NCBI RefSeq assembly: GCF_018228765.1
Contig: NZ_CP073695.1
Span: 372,001 to 436,000, forward strand
Direction of reading: 5' to 3'
DNA: 64,000 bases
Origin: Halorubrum ruber
GTDB taxonomy: Archaea > Halobacteriota > Halobacteria > Halobacteriales > Haloferacaceae
The notes under the pieces are model-generated. The model was not told the DNA's origin, ran no database searches, and saw nothing but the letters and a program-made list of their open reading frames with translations. This document shows positions 1 through 9,382 of the stretch, piece by piece. A program made the translations under genes and the position numbers. How positions within the stretch are numbered: the first letter of the stretch is position 1; each line of letters opens with the position of its first letter.

Positions 1-2084
1 TGGTCGCCGGGGTCGACCGAGGTGTTGTCGTTCATCTCGCGGGCGAGTCCTTTATAAAGAATATCGTTGACGAGCGTCGACTTCCCGGAGCCGGAGACGC
101 CGGTGACGGTCGTCAGCGTGCCGAGCGGGATCGGCACGTCGAGATCCTTCAGGTTATGCTGGCGGGCGCCCCGAACCGTCAGTTCGCCGTCGGGCTCGCG
201 GCGCTCGTCGGGCACCGGAATCTCCTTCCGGCCCGCGAGGTAGTCGGCGGTCACCGACTCGTCGGTCGCGACCACCTCGTCGAAGTCGCCCTGCGCGACG
301 ACCTCGCCGCCGCGCTTCCCGGGGCCGGGCCCCATGTCGATGATCTCGTCGGAGCGCCGCATCGTCTCCTCGTCGTGCTCGACGACGAGGAGGGTGTTGC
401 CGAGGTCGCGGAGGCCTTCGAGCGTGTCGAGCAGGCGATCGTTGTCGCGCTGGTGGAGCCCGATGGAGGGCTCGTCGAGGACGTAGAGGACGCCCACCAG
501 CCCGGAGCCCACCTGCGTCGCGAGCCGGATGCGCTGGCTCTCGCCGCCGGAGAGGGTCGACGCCTCGCGGTCGAGCGTGAGGTACTCCAAGCCGACCTCC
601 TCCATGAAGCCGAGCCGCGCGCGGATCTCCTTTAAGATCTCCTCGGCGATGGTCGTCTCGCGCTCGTTCAGCTCGTCTTCCATCCCCTCGAAGTGCTCGC
701 GGGCCTCCGCGATCGACAGCTCGTTGACCTCGGTGATGGCGGTGTCCGCGACGAGGACGTGCCGCGACTGCTCTTTCAGGCGCGTCCCCTCGCACTCCGG
801 ACACGTCGTCACGGCCATGTACTCCTCGATGTGGTCGCGGGCGCGCTCGGAGTCGGTCTCGACGTGGCGACGCTCCAAGTTGGGGATCACTCCCTCGAAC
901 CGCTCCGTCTTCTCGCGGGTGCCGTTCTTCGTGGTCCACTCGAAGTGGACCATCTCGTCGGTGCCGTAGAGGAACTGCCGCCGAATCTCCTCGTCGAGCT
1001 CCTCGAAGGGCGTGTCGAGGTCGACGCCGAAGTGCTCCGCGACGTTGTCGAGCTGGCGGGAGTAGTAGGTGCGGTCGTAGCTCCACGGCTCGAACACGTG
1101 TTTGAGGGGTTTCGAGGGGTCCTCGACCACGAGCTCCTCGTCGACCTCCTTCGTCGAGCCGATCCCCTCGCACTCGGGGCAGGCGCCGTAGGGGCTGTTG
1201 AAGGAGAACGAGCGCGTCTCGATCGCGGAGAACTGGACGTCGGAGTTGGGGTTGCCGAGCTCCTCGGAGAACTCGACGACGAGGCGGTCGTCGCCGTCGG
1301 CGTCTGCCGCGAGCGACCCCGTCGAGCGCGCGTTCGACGCGAACGGGACGTCTTCGGGCGGGTCCGGGACGATCAGCTTGAGGGCGCCGTCGGCCTCTTC
1401 GAGGGCGGTCTCGACGGAGTCGGTGATCCGCGAGCGCGCGTCCGGCGAGACGGTGACGCGGTCGACGATCACGTCGATCGTGTGGTCGTAGTTCTCGTCG
1501 AGGTCGGGGTCGTCGAGGGTGAGGTCCACCGGCTCGCCGTCGACCTCGACGCGGCTGTACCCGTCCAAGACGAGCTCCTCGAACAGCTCCTCGAACGCGC
1601 CCTTCTGGTCGCGGACGACCGGCGCGGCGATCTTCGCGCGGGTGTCCTCGGGGAGGTCGAGGATCTGGTTCACCATGTCCTGGGCGGACTGCTCGCCGAC
1701 CTCCTCGCCGGTGACGGGGTCGTACTGGGTGCCGATCCGGGCGTACAGCAGGCGGAGGTAGTCGTGGAGCTCCGTGACGGTCCCCACCGTCGACCGGGGG
1801 TTGTTCGCGGCGTTCTTCTGGTCGATGGAGATCGCCGGCGAGAGCCCCTCGACCGACTCCACCTGCGGTTTGTCCATCTGCCCGAGGAAGTTGCGGGCGT
1901 ACGCGGACAGCGACTCGATGTAGCGGCGCTGCCCCTCGGCGTAGACGGTGTCGAACGCGAGCGACGACTTCCCCGAGCCCGAGAGCCCGGTGACGACGGT
2001 GAACTCCTCCCGCGGAATCCGGACGTCGAGGTCCTTGAGGTTGTGTTCCTCGGCGCCGCGGACCTCGATGTAGTCCTTGCTCAT
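1..2084 (-). CDS. uvrA: Excinuclease ABC subunit A, 5' part (3' end outside the window)
   Basis: UvrA is the damage-recognition ATPase of nucleotide excision repair and loads UvrB on lesions. About 694 residues of the roughly 980 usual are present; the rest lies beyond base 1. The start [19 protein letters not shown] is typical. The first Walker [10 protein letters not shown] is at residues 33-41, zinc-finger type CxxC pairs (CPECEG) follow, the ABC signature [14 protein letters not shown] is near residue 510 and the second Walker [10 protein letters not shown] near 663. uvrB is in the same window at 33666-35720 but is not linked. The family call is certain; only the C-terminus is missing. 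Confidence 0.97.
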   Translation of the reverse strand, partial: MSKDYIEVRGAEEHNLKDLDVRIPREEFTVVTGLSGSGKSSLAFDTVYAEGQRRYIESLSAYARNFLGQMDKPQVESVEGLSPAISIDQKNAANNPRSTVGTVTELHDYLRLLYARIGTQYDPVTGEEVGEQSAQDMVNQILDLPEDTRAKIAAPVVRDQKGAFEELFEELVLDGYSRVEVDGEPVDLTLDDPDLDENYDHTIDVIVDRVTVSPDARSRITDSVETALEEADGALKLIVPDPPEDVPFASNARSTGSLAADADGDDRLVVEFSEELGNPNSDVQFSAIETRSFSFNSPYGACPECEGIGSTKEVDEELVVEDPSKPLKHVFEPWSYDRTYYSRQLDNVAEHFGVDLDTPFEELDEEIRRQFLYGTDEMVHFEWTTKNGTREKTERFEGVIPNLERRHVETDSERARDHIEEYMAVTTCPECEGTRLKEQSRHVLVADTAITEVNELSIAEAREHFEGMEDELNERETTIAEEILKEIRARLGFMEEVGLEYLTLDREASTLSGGESQRIRLATQVGSGLVGVLYVLDEPSIGLHQRDNDRLLDTLEGLRDLGNTLLVVEHDEETMRRSDEIIDMGPGPGKRGGEVVAQGDFDEVVATDESVTADYLAGRKEIPVPDERREPDGELTVRGARQHNLKDLDVPIPLGTLTTVTGVSGSGKSTLVNDILYKGLAREMNDNTSVDPGD

Positions 2085-2204
2085 TTCTGTTCGTCCGTTG
2101 CGGGCGCGCGCGGGAATAGTCGTCGGTCGCGGGAACCGCGAGAGGCCGTTTCCGCCGTCGGTCGCCCCGAGTTCGGGGGGCTCTCTCCTCGACGAGCCCG
2201 GAAC

Positions 2205-4433
2205 TCACTCCCCGATGAACTCCGCGGGCGGCGAGAGATCGCGGCGCCCGCCGAAGGTGACGAGGAAGAGGACGCCGACGCCGATCCCGTACGCGATCAT
2301 CAGCGGGATCGTCGCGAGGAACATCGTGATCACGTCGGCGGGGGTGAACACGGCCGCGACGAGCAGGATCCCGATCGTCACCTCGCGCCAGCGCTCGCGG
2401 AACACGCGGTACGGGACGCCCGCGTTGTTCATGAGCACCATCGCGATCGGGATGTCCGCGAGGAAGCCGATCCCGATCGTGGTGTAGATGACGAGCCAGA
2501 GGAAGTCGCTCACCTGGTAGGTGATCACCATGTCGGCGAGGCGCGCGTCCGTGACGAGCCAGCCGATGATCCCGGGGGCGATGGTCGTGTACCCGAGCAC
2601 GAAGCCGCCGATCATGCCGGCGCCGAGCGCGCCCGTCCACAGGTACACTTGGTAGAGCCGCCCGGCGACGAAGCCGCGCTCGCGGAGCGCGGGCCACGCG
2701 TAGTAGAGGACCACGGGGAACGCGGCGAAGATGCCGAGCATCACCGAGAACTTCACCATGAAGATGAGCGCCTCGACCGGGTGGAGGGTGATGATCTCGA
2801 TCCCGCCCTCGATCTCCGCGGGCACGCGCCGTTCGAGGTCGCTCCGAACCGTACCCAGCCCGCCGAGGTACAGCCACGTGAACGCGGCCGCCATCACGAC
2901 CCCGAAGACGGCGACGATCCGGAACGAGCGCGTGCGGAGCGAGTCGAAGATGAACTTGAGGTCCTTGTAGTAGCCGCCGATGTCGTCTTCGGCCGCCTCC
3001 TCCTCGCCGTCCGTGAGCTCGGCGAGGAACGTCGAGCCCGCGCGCGAGGTCCGGTTCTGGACGGAGCCGACCAACCCGTCCCCGCCGGCGTCGCCGTCGC
3101 CGCCAGCGCTTCCGGCGTCGCTCGCGTCACCGTCCGCGTCACCCCCCTCGCCGTCGCTCCCCTCGTTCGCCTCGTCGAAGCGGTCGAGGATCGCCTGCGC
3201 CTTCTCCGGGTCGTCGTCGTCGATCGCGGCCTGCGCGAGCGCGAGCGACTCCTCCTCGCCCATCTCGGCGAACGCGTCCGCGGGGGCCGCTCGGACGCCC
3301 GCGGCGTCGAGCTCGCTCACGTCGATGGCGGTCGGGTCGCCGTACTGAGCGCCCGCGCTCGTCGTGTCGAGGTCGGTGTACACTGCCCACAGCGTCCCGA
3401 CGGCGGCGAACGCGAGCGCCCAGACGGCGGCGTAGATCCCGAGCGCGGTCGTCGGGTCGAGGCCGAGCCCCTCGCCCGGCGCGAGGAAGCGTCGGGTGCT
3501 CCCCGCGAGCCGCAGCAGGTCGTTGAGCCCGGTCCGGCCGCCGTACTCGTAGAAGCCGTACACCAGCGCGCCGCCGAGGACGGTCACGCCCCCGACGACG
3601 TTCCAGTGGTTCCGGACCGCGCCGAGCACGTCGATCCGGTCGGAGCTCCGCTTGGCCGTGACGACGAGCTTCGCGAGGTAGAGGCTGAACCCGTATAAGG
3701 CGACCAGCGGGAACGCCCACAGCAGCTGGGTGAACGGGTCCGGCGGGGAGAAGACGGCGCCGAACACGAAGATGGCGACGACCGCGTAGCGCCACTTGTC
3801 GCGGAACGTCTCGTACGGGACGATCTCGGCGTACGAGAGGCCGGTGATCACCATCGGCATCTGTCCGGCGAGCCCGAAGGAGAGCGAGAGGAAGACGATG
3901 AACTCCGTCCACATCACGATCCCGTAGGTCGGCTGGATGTCGGCCTCCAAGCCGAACTCCGCGAGGAAGCCGAACATCAGCGGGAAGAAGGCCAACACGC
4001 CGTAGGCGACGCCGGCGGAGAACAGGCCGGCGCCGAGCAGCCCGAGCAGCGCGAGCTTCCAGCGGGCGATCGGTGACTGCGGCCACATACCGCGGGCGCG
4101 GAGCTCGTCGCGGGTGACGTAGATCAGCGGCGGGATCGCGACGATCGCGCCGACGACCAGCCCGATCTTCGCTTGGAGGAGGATCACCTCGAACGGGGTC
4201 GTCGCGATGATGTCCGCCTCCTCAGCGACCGCGGCGCTCATGTTCGACTCCGTCACCTCCCGGAGTCGGTCCCAGATGTACGTGCGCAGCGCCCAGAACG
4301 TCGCGAGGAAACCGATCAGGAAGACGACGAACACCTTCTGGAGGTCCTTCTGGATCGACCGAAGGAACGCCTTTGCCGTCTCCTGGCCCTCCGCGATCGA
4401 CCGTTGGGTGTCCTCGTCGAGGGCGCTCGCCAT
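2205..4433 (-). CDS. tatCt: Tandem twin-arginine translocase TatCt (fused double TatC)
   Basis: Membrane subunit of the twin-arginine pathway, which in haloarchaea exports most folded secretory proteins. The 742 residues hold two TatC-like repeats. The first begins after a short cytosolic start (MASALDEDTQRSIAEG); the second begins near residue 470 (YYKDLKFIFDSLRTRSFRIV). They are joined by a long acidic Gly/Asp/Ala-rich linker around residues 390-465. This double TatC is characteristic of haloarchaea. The ATG at 4433 was chosen because the upstream open frame is a shadow of tatCo and a TATA-like box lies about 27 bases before it. It is divergent from tatCo at 4636. Confidence 0.93.
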   Translation of the reverse strand: MASALDEDTQRSIAEGQETAKAFLRSIQKDLQKVFVVFLIGFLATFWALRTYIWDRLREVTESNMSAAVAEEADIIATTPFEVILLQAKIGLVVGAIVAIPPLIYVTRDELRARGMWPQSPIARWKLALLGLLGAGLFSAGVAYGVLAFFPLMFGFLAEFGLEADIQPTYGIVMWTEFIVFLSLSFGLAGQMPMVITGLSYAEIVPYETFRDKWRYAVVAIFVFGAVFSPPDPFTQLLWAFPLVALYGFSLYLAKLVVTAKRSSDRIDVLGAVRNHWNVVGGVTVLGGALVYGFYEYGGRTGLNDLLRLAGSTRRFLAPGEGLGLDPTTALGIYAAVWALAFAAVGTLWAVYTDLDTTSAGAQYGDPTAIDVSELDAAGVRAAPADAFAEMGEEESLALAQAAIDDDDPEKAQAILDRFDEANEGSDGEGGDADGDASDAGSAGGDGDAGGDGLVGSVQNRTSRAGSTFLAELTDGEEEAAEDDIGGYYKDLKFIFDSLRTRSFRIVAVFGVVMAAAFTWLYLGGLGTVRSDLERRVPAEIEGGIEIITLHPVEALIFMVKFSVMLGIFAAFPVVLYYAWPALRERGFVAGRLYQVYLWTGALGAGMIGGFVLGYTTIAPGIIGWLVTDARLADMVITYQVSDFLWLVIYTTIGIGFLADIPIAMVLMNNAGVPYRVFRERWREVTIGILLVAAVFTPADVITMFLATIPLMIAYGIGVGVLFLVTFGGRRDLSPPAEFIGE

Positions 4434-4635
4434 ACGGAGGGCGAAGGCCGTCGCCGTTATCAACCTTTTCGACCGCGGGCGCTCTCGCCGTCGACCCTCC
4501 CCGTCGATCCGGCCACCCTCCCCGTCGATCCGGCGACCGACGCTCCCGGACGGGGCGGCGAACGGGGCCGACCGACCCCGCGCGGCGCCGCTATCCGAAA
4601 AGGTTGATAACCGCCCGGTCGCGTAGGGCAACTGA
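4434..4635. promoter_or_regulatory. Shared divergent promoter region of tatCt and tatCo with a mirrored 16-bp element
   Basis: The sequence cgaaaaggttgataac occurs at 4596-4611 reading toward tatCo, and its exact reverse complement at 4456-4471 reading toward tatCt. Each ends 22-24 bases before its ATG, where a BRE/TATA element sits in leaderless haloarchaeal genes. Between them a 21-base direct repeat (ccctccccgtcgatccggcNa) occurs at 4495-4515 and 4516-4536. The symmetry suggests equal promoters for the two TatC genes. The direct repeat could be a regulator site, but that is only a guess. Confidence 0.6.
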
Positions 4636-5973
4636 ATGGACGACTCGGACCGGTCGCGCGACGACGACTCGGCCGCCGCCGATGGGTCGACCGACGAGGG
4701 CGAACCCGAAAGCGACGGCGCCGTCGACCCCGGATCCGAGAGCGGCGACTCCGCCGTCGAGGAGTCGTCAGAGAGCGTCGAGTCCGAGGTGACTCCCGAG
4801 GTCGACTCCGAGGTGGGAGGCGCCGAGAGCGACGCGGAGGAGTCTGCTGAGAGCGACGCGGAGGAGTCTGCTGAGAGCGACGCGGAGGAGTCTGCTGAGA
4901 GCGACCAAGCGGACTCCGACGAAGGCGACGAAGCGGAGGGATCCGACTCCGAGTCGTCGGACACGTTCTCGGACCCGGATGAGGTGGTCGAGGCCGAGGA
5001 CGCTGGTCGGTCGGCCGCGCTTGACGACGGGAACGAATCCGACGACGCGGCCGAGTCCGACGCGGGAGCGGCGGACGAGGAGTCGGCAGACGAAGGTTCG
5101 GCGGACGACGCCGCTGCGGCGGACGACGCGACGACGGAGGGCGCCGAAGCCGCCGGCGACGGCGGCGCCCCGGCGACGACCGCCGACGCCGCGGACCCCG
5201 CGACCGCCGGCGTGCCGGCGACCGAGGACGACGAGCCGTTCGACGGGATCGAGGGCCCCGAGACGGACGAGGAGATGCCGCTGGCGGCCCACATCGAGGA
5301 GATGATGCGCCGGCTGGCGGTCGTCTTCCTCATCGGCGGCCTCGCCACCCTCGTCGTCGTCACCGAGTCGACGGAGCTCATCAACTACTTCTGGAGCTAC
5401 CACATCCCGGCGCCGATGGAGAACCGGCCGCGGCTGTACGGCCCGCTCGAACTCCCGCTCACCCGGCTGAAGGTCGCCGGCCTCGCGGGCGTCGTGGTCG
5501 GGCTCCCGGCGTTCGTCTACGAGACCTACCGGTTCATGCGACCGGGGCTGTACCAGACGGAGCGGCGCTACTACCTCGCGGCGGTGCCGACCAGCCTCAT
5601 CTTAGGCGGGATCGGGATCGCGTTCGCGCACTTCCTCGTGTTGCCCGCGATCTTCTCGTATTTCACCACCTACACCTCCGACGCGGCGACGATCGCCTTC
5701 GGGCTCGCGGAGACGTTCAACCTGATCGTCATCATGCTCGCGTTCATGGCGATCGTCTTCCAGATCCCGCTTTTCATCATGCTCGCGATCATGATGAACC
5801 TCGTCACCCGGCAGTGGCTGGAGGCGAAGCGGCTGATCTTCTGGGGGTCGTTCCTCGGGATCGCGTTCCTGTTCAGCCCCGACCCGACCGGGATGGCGCC
5901 GATCATCGTGACGCTGACGATGATCGCCCTCTTCGAGGGGACGCTCGCGATACTGCGCTGGACCGGGAACTAG
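4636..5973 (+). CDS. tatCo: Twin-arginine translocase TatCo with a long acidic N-terminal extension
   Basis: Single-unit TatC, receptor for twin-arginine signal peptides. The conserved domain starts near residue 214 (EEMPLAAHIEEMMRRL) and shows about six membrane segments to the end (445 residues). Before it is an unusual stretch of about 210 residues made almost only of Asp, Glu, Ser and Ala. It includes three tandem ESDAEESA repeats encoded by a 24-bp unit at 4825-4896. Such a cytosolic acidic tail is far longer than in bacterial TatC (about 250 residues in total). The start is supported by the promoter element at 4596-4611. Confidence 0.93.
   Translation: MDDSDRSRDDDSAAADGSTDEGEPESDGAVDPGSESGDSAVEESSESVESEVTPEVDSEVGGAESDAEESAESDAEESAESDAEESAESDQADSDEGDEAEGSDSESSDTFSDPDEVVEAEDAGRSAALDDGNESDDAAESDAGAADEESADEGSADDAAAADDATTEGAEAAGDGGAPATTADAADPATAGVPATEDDEPFDGIEGPETDEEMPLAAHIEEMMRRLAVVFLIGGLATLVVVTESTELINYFWSYHIPAPMENRPRLYGPLELPLTRLKVAGLAGVVVGLPAFVYETYRFMRPGLYQTERRYYLAAVPTSLILGGIGIAFAHFLVLPAIFSYFTTYTSDAATIAFGLAETFNLIVIMLAFMAIVFQIPLFIMLAIMMNLVTRQWLEAKRLIFWGSFLGIAFLFSPDPTGMAPIIVTLTMIALFEGTLAILRWTGN
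4825..4905 (+). repeat. Tandem 24-bp repeat inside tatCo
   Basis: Three exact 24-bp copies (4825-4848, 4849-4872, 4873-4896) and the first 9 bases of a fourth. They are in frame and encode ESDAEESA. Copy number is likely variable by slippage; the repeat lies in the non-conserved acidic tail. Confidence 0.9.
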
Positions 5974-5992
5974 ATCCGGTCGGTGTTGTTTA

Positions 5993-6058
5993 TTTATAAG
6001 TGATCGCTCGTGGATTGCTGGTGAACGCTTCCGAAGCCCCAGTCGCTCGTTTATAAAT
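5993..6058 (+). repeat. Mini-unit of the structured repeat family, plus the TATA box of copy B
   Basis: A TATA-like box at 5993-6000 is followed 39 bases later by cgaagccccagtcgctcg at 6032-6049, the start of the larger repeat family, and then directly by a second box tttataaat at 6050-6058. The whole stem region found in full copies is absent. The second box fits as the original promoter of copy B (6747-7000), now split from it by the mobile element at 6063-6712. Confidence 0.6.
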
Positions 6059-6062
6059 CGGT

Positions 6063-6712
6063 GGCTCTTTTGAAATCTTCAGCAAGTGATATATTAATAA
6101 CCCAATCGCGGTCAGTACAGAGGTAGCGGCGAGCGATAACGGGAGTGGGTATCGCAGATCGGTAGCAGCGATTTGGTATTTAAATAGTCGCCAGCGGCGG
6201 CGACTGCCGCTTATAAATAGTCGGCGATGGCGTCGCCGGCGGCTGCGCCGCCGGCTGCCAGAGGCGCGTCGCGCCTCGCTGCGCCTGCGAGCGGCCGGAG
6301 CGAAGCGGAGGCCGCGAGCCAGCCCGCGAGGGAGTCAGTCGCCGGAGCGAAGCGGAGGCGACTGACGAGGTTGGGGAGGCGTGAGGTGCTGTGCGGAGCG
6401 GTGCGGGGCGGGACTCAAAGGGGCAGCCGCGAGGGCGAAGCACGCCGCAGCAAGCACCGCAGCGAGGGAGCGCGAGCGACTGAGCGAGGAGCACAGCAAG
6501 GCGCGCGAGCCGTCGCGGCTGGGGCTTTGGAGGTCGTCAGCGCAACGCGGTCGACCGTTTATAAATAGCCGACAGCAACTCCCCGGTTTCCCGTATAAAT
6601 GGCCTCACTCACGACGTACGACACTGACTCCCGCTATCGATCAAGAAGCAGCTCTCATCGACCGGCTGTTTCAGGGAAGAATATGTCTGTAGAATCGGGT
6701 TTCAACAGAGCC
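6063..6712. mobile_element. Non-autonomous (MITE-like) mobile element, 650 bp, with 8-bp target duplication
   Basis: The left end ggctcttttgaaatctt (6063-6079) is an inverted match of the right end, whose reverse complement begins ggctctgttgaaa (6700-6712). The flanks are aaatcggt at 6055-6062 and again at 6713-6720, a perfect 8-bp target site duplication. Both ends are homologous to the 462-bp element at 55093-55554: about 29 bases on the left, about 55 on the right. No transposase is visible; the interior holds a copy of the structured repeat (6210-6567). The transposase that moves it is unknown. Confidence 0.85.
6210..6567 (-). repeat. Structured repeat copy A (candidate RNA gene), inside the mobile element
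   Basis: Read on the minus strand: TATA-like box at about 6567-6560, conserved CAAAGCCCC from 6529 (spacing 38), degenerate first stem (agccgcga at 6520-6513 with 6432-6425), tttgagtccc block, second stem with 10-bp arms as in copy C, third stem partly diverged, then TTTATAA at 6210-6226. This is the most decayed copy. Open frames across it exist only because the G+C-rich repeat lacks stops. Confidence 0.75.
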
Positions 6713-6746
6713 AAATCGGTGTAAGTAACTCTACGACGGACCCCTC

Positions 6747-7000
6747 CAAAGCCCCAGCCGGGAGGCGGGCGCACGCTCGCTGCGCGCCTCACTCGGTCGC
6801 TATCGCTCCCTCGCTGCGGTGCTTACATCGCCTGCGCCCGCCTCCCGGCTGCCCCTTTGAGTCCCTCCCGGACCGCACAGCAACCGCACCTCACGCCTCC
6901 CCAGCCTCGTCGGCCTCCCTCCGGTCGGCCGACTCCCTCGCGCGTGCGACTCGCGGCCTCCGCTTCGCTCCGGCCGCTCGCAGGCACGCGCCGCCGCGGC
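6747..7000 (+). repeat. Structured repeat copy B (candidate RNA gene)
   Basis: Conserved CAAAGCCCC from 6747. First stem with 18-bp perfect arms agccgggaggcgggcgca (6756-6773) and its complement (6833-6850); tttgagtcc block; second stem gtcggcc/ggccgac (6909-6915 with 6927-6933); third stem gcgcgtgc/gcacgcgc closing near 6991. There is no TATA box at the usual distance because the element at 6063-6712 was inserted there; the displaced box is at 6050-6058. Confidence 0.85.
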
Positions 7001-7040
7001 GTCGATACGCATTTGTTTGCTGCGAAGCGAACGGCTCGGT

Positions 7041-7196
7041 ATGGTCCTCGGTCTCGTCGTTCCGGCCGCCGTCTCGTTCGTGTTCGCCGCGATCGCGGCG
7101 TACGTGGGTTCCCTCCGCGCGCTGGAGGTCTACTTCGACCCGAATCAGGACAGCGTCTTCCTCATGGACGACCGCGACCCGCCGCAGCGTCCCTGA
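7041..7196 (+). CDS. Small membrane protein, 51 residues, function unknown
   Basis: Reads MVLGLVVPAAVSFVFAAIAA followed by YVGSLRALEVYFDPNQDSVF and a charged tail ending DDRDPPQRP. One clear membrane segment covers residues 3-22, with a short cytosolic or surface tail. It lies between repeat copy B and convergent argF. Codon use is typical for the genome and the longer frame across it (116 residues) is not protein-like. I do not recognise a function; it may be a conserved haloarchaeal small protein. Confidence 0.6.
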   Translation: MVLGLVVPAAVSFVFAAIAAYVGSLRALEVYFDPNQDSVFLMDDRDPPQRP

Positions 7197-7247
7197 CGCC
7201 GCGGTGACCGCGGTCGGCGGTTCGCACTCGTCCTCCGGACCGGCTCC

Positions 7248-8147
7248 TCACTCCTCGCCGAGCAGTTCGACGAGCAGCGCGTTCTGCGCGTGCATCCGGT
7301 TTTCCGCTTGGTCCCAGACGAGGGCGCGGTCGGATTCAAGCACGTCGTCGGTGACCTCCTCGCCGCGGTGCGCGGGCAGGCAGTGCATCACTTTAGCGTC
7401 GGTGCCGGCGAGCAGGTCCGAGTTCACCTGGAACCCGTCGAAGGCGGCGAGCTTCTCGTCGCGTACGTCCTCCTGGCCCATCGAGATCCACACGTCGGTG
7501 TAGACGACGTCAGCCCCCTCGACCGCGGCTTCCGGATCGGTTGTCGGCTCCACGTCCAGCCCGAACTCCGCGGCGCGGTCGAAGACGGAGGGGTTCATTC
7601 CGTAGTCGGCGGGCGTGGCGACCTCCACGTCGATTCCGGCCATCGCGGCGCCGACGACGAACGACTGGCCGACGTTGTTACCGTCGCCGACCCACGCCAC
7701 CGTCGCGTCCTCGCTGACCGTCTCGCGGATCGTGAGCAGGTCCGCGAGCGTCTGGCAGGGGTGCGCCTCGTCGGTGAGCCCGTTGATCACGGGGCAGTCG
7801 GCGTACTCCGCGAGCACCTCGACGTCCTCGTGGTCGAAGAGGCGCGCCATCACGCCGTCGACGTAGCGGCCGAGGACGCGCGCGGTGTCCTTCAGGGGCT
7901 CGCCGTGCCCGAGCTGGATGTCGTCGGGGCCGAGGAACATCGCGTGGCCGCCGAGTCGGGTCATCCCCGTCTCGAAGGAGACCCGGGTGCGCGTCGAGGG
8001 CTTCTCGAAGATCATCCCGAGCGTCGCGTCCGCCAGTCGGGGGTCCGTCTCGCCCGCCTTCATCGCGGCGGCGCGGTCGAGCAGGGCGTCCAATTCGGCG
8101 GGCGTCACGTCGTCGATGTCGAGGAAGTCGTCGGTGGCGAGTGGCAT
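7248..8147 (-). CDS. argF: Ornithine carbamoyltransferase
   Basis: Makes citrulline from ornithine and carbamoyl phosphate. The 299 residues show the carbamoyl-phosphate loop EKPSTRTRVSFETG (about residues 49-62), the DEAHPCQTLADLLT segment and the ornithine-binding MHCLPAHRGEE motif. Length matches the family. It is the last gene of the arginine run, 71 bases after argE. The first downstream ATG would lose the N-terminal helix, so ATG 8147 is kept. Confidence 0.97.
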   Translation of the reverse strand: MPLATDDFLDIDDVTPAELDALLDRAAAMKAGETDPRLADATLGMIFEKPSTRTRVSFETGMTRLGGHAMFLGPDDIQLGHGEPLKDTARVLGRYVDGVMARLFDHEDVEVLAEYADCPVINGLTDEAHPCQTLADLLTIRETVSEDATVAWVGDGNNVGQSFVVGAAMAGIDVEVATPADYGMNPSVFDRAAEFGLDVEPTTDPEAAVEGADVVYTDVWISMGQEDVRDEKLAAFDGFQVNSDLLAGTDAKVMHCLPAHRGEEVTDDVLESDRALVWDQAENRMHAQNALLVELLGEE

Positions 8148-8218
8148 CGTGTGTGGTGTGAGAGTGTGTGTCGTGGTATTGTTCGAAAACGAGCGGTGAC
8201 GAGGGGCAACGAGGCGCG

Positions 8219-9382
8219 TTACAGTCGCTTCCGGCAGACCTCGGTCAGCACGTCCACGGCGCGGTCGAGGTCCGGCAGCGGGAGCCGCTCGTCTGGCGCG
8301 TGGTCGAGATCGGAGTTGCCGGGGCCGTAAGTGACCATCGGGCAGTCCCACGCGGCCGCGAAGAGGTTCATGTCGCTCGTGCCGGTCTTCCGGAGCAGGC
8401 GCACGTCGCCGTCCGCGCCCCGGATCGCGACGCGGAACGCGCGCGCGAGGTCGGTCCGCGGGCTCTCCATCACCGGCGGCATCGGCTCGCCCCAGTGGAC
8501 GGAACCGGTCGACAGCTCCGCCTCCGCCAGCTCGTGGATCTCGTCGACCGGGCGCGAGGGCGGGATCCGGAGCTGGACGTCCATCGTCGCCTCCACGGCG
8601 AGCCCGTCGTCGCTCAGCCCGCCGTCGACCGAGATGGGCTTCGTCGTCACCTGGTCGAACACGGCGGTCTCGGAGTCGTCTGGGGTAAACGCCTCCTCGA
8701 CGCCGTGCCACCAGTCGATCGCGTGCTGGATCGCGTTCGGCTCCGGCCGCGAGGAGTGGCCCGACTCGCTCGTGTTCACGTACGTCCCCTCAAGCAGGCC
8801 GCGGTAGCCGAGCGTGATCCCCTGCCAGCCCGACGGCTCGCCGTTGATCACCGCCTCGGGCGCGTCGCGGTCCTCGATGAGGGCGCGCGCGCCGCCGGAG
8901 TCGACCTCCTCGCGGACGACGCCGGCGAACGAGACCCCCGTCTTCACCGCCGCGACCGCCATCGAGACGAGCGGTCCCGTCGCGTCGACCGCGCCGCGGC
9001 CCCACAGCACGGGGTCGCCAGGCTCGCCGACGCGGACGTCCGAGGGCTCCGGCAGTTCGCCCTCGGCCGGTGCCGGCCGCACCTCGACCGGGATGTCGCC
9101 CGGGACGGTGTCGATATGCGAGGTGAGGAGGACGGCGTCGTTCGCCGGCGCCCGGACGTTCCCGACCTCGTCGATCCACGCCTCCCGGCCGTTCGCCTCG
9201 AAGAAGTCGACGAGGCGCTCGGCCGCCCGCTCCTCCTCGCCCGACGGCGAGGGGATGGAGACCATGTCGTACAGCAGCTTGCGGGCGGGCGTGTCGCAGG
9301 CCGCGGGGTAGCCGCCGCCGGCGACGACGTCGGTGCCGCCCTCGGATTCGGCGTCGGCTTCCCGCTCCGTGCCGGCCGCCAT
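8219..9382 (-). CDS. argE: LysW-carrier ornithine (or lysine) hydrolase, ArgE/LysK type
   Basis: Zinc peptidase that releases ornithine from the LysW carrier protein as the last step before ArgF. The 387 residues include the metal-site segment TSHIDTVPGD near residue 88, LWGRGAVDATGPL and INGEPSG. The short alanine-rich, acidic N-terminus looks non-conserved. Its start overlaps the argD stop by one base (TGATG), so translation is coupled. Context with lysW and argX points to ornithine release; activity on LysW-lysine is possible. Confidence 0.92.
   Translation of the reverse strand: MAAGTEREADAESEGGTDVVAGGGYPAACDTPARKLLYDMVSIPSPSGEEERAAERLVDFFEANGREAWIDEVGNVRAPANDAVLLTSHIDTVPGDIPVEVRPAPAEGELPEPSDVRVGEPGDPVLWGRGAVDATGPLVSMAVAAVKTGVSFAGVVREEVDSGGARALIEDRDAPEAVINGEPSGWQGITLGYRGLLEGTYVNTSESGHSSRPEPNAIQHAIDWWHGVEEAFTPDDSETAVFDQVTTKPISVDGGLSDDGLAVEATMDVQLRIPPSRPVDEIHELAEAELSTGSVHWGEPMPPVMESPRTDLARAFRVAIRGADGDVRLLRKTGTSDMNLFAAAWDCPMVTYGPGNSDLDHAPDERLPLPDLDRAVDVLTEVCRKRL

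Noticed and set aside
154-2877. Long minus-strand frame (907 codons) across uvrA and tatCt
   Set aside because: Composed mostly of Arg, Gly and Pro, the usual shadow of a real gene in G+C-rich DNA; the uvrA and tatCt frames carry all family motifs.
693-3698. Plus-strand frame of 1001 codons
   Set aside because: Antisense shadow of uvrA and tatCt, with no recognisable domain and basic/Val-rich composition unlike haloarchaeal proteins.
6227-6568. Frames inside structured repeat copy A (and similar frames in copies B to F)
   Set aside because: The same repeat is open in several frames and both strands because it lacks A+T; the changes between copies preserve pairing, not codons.
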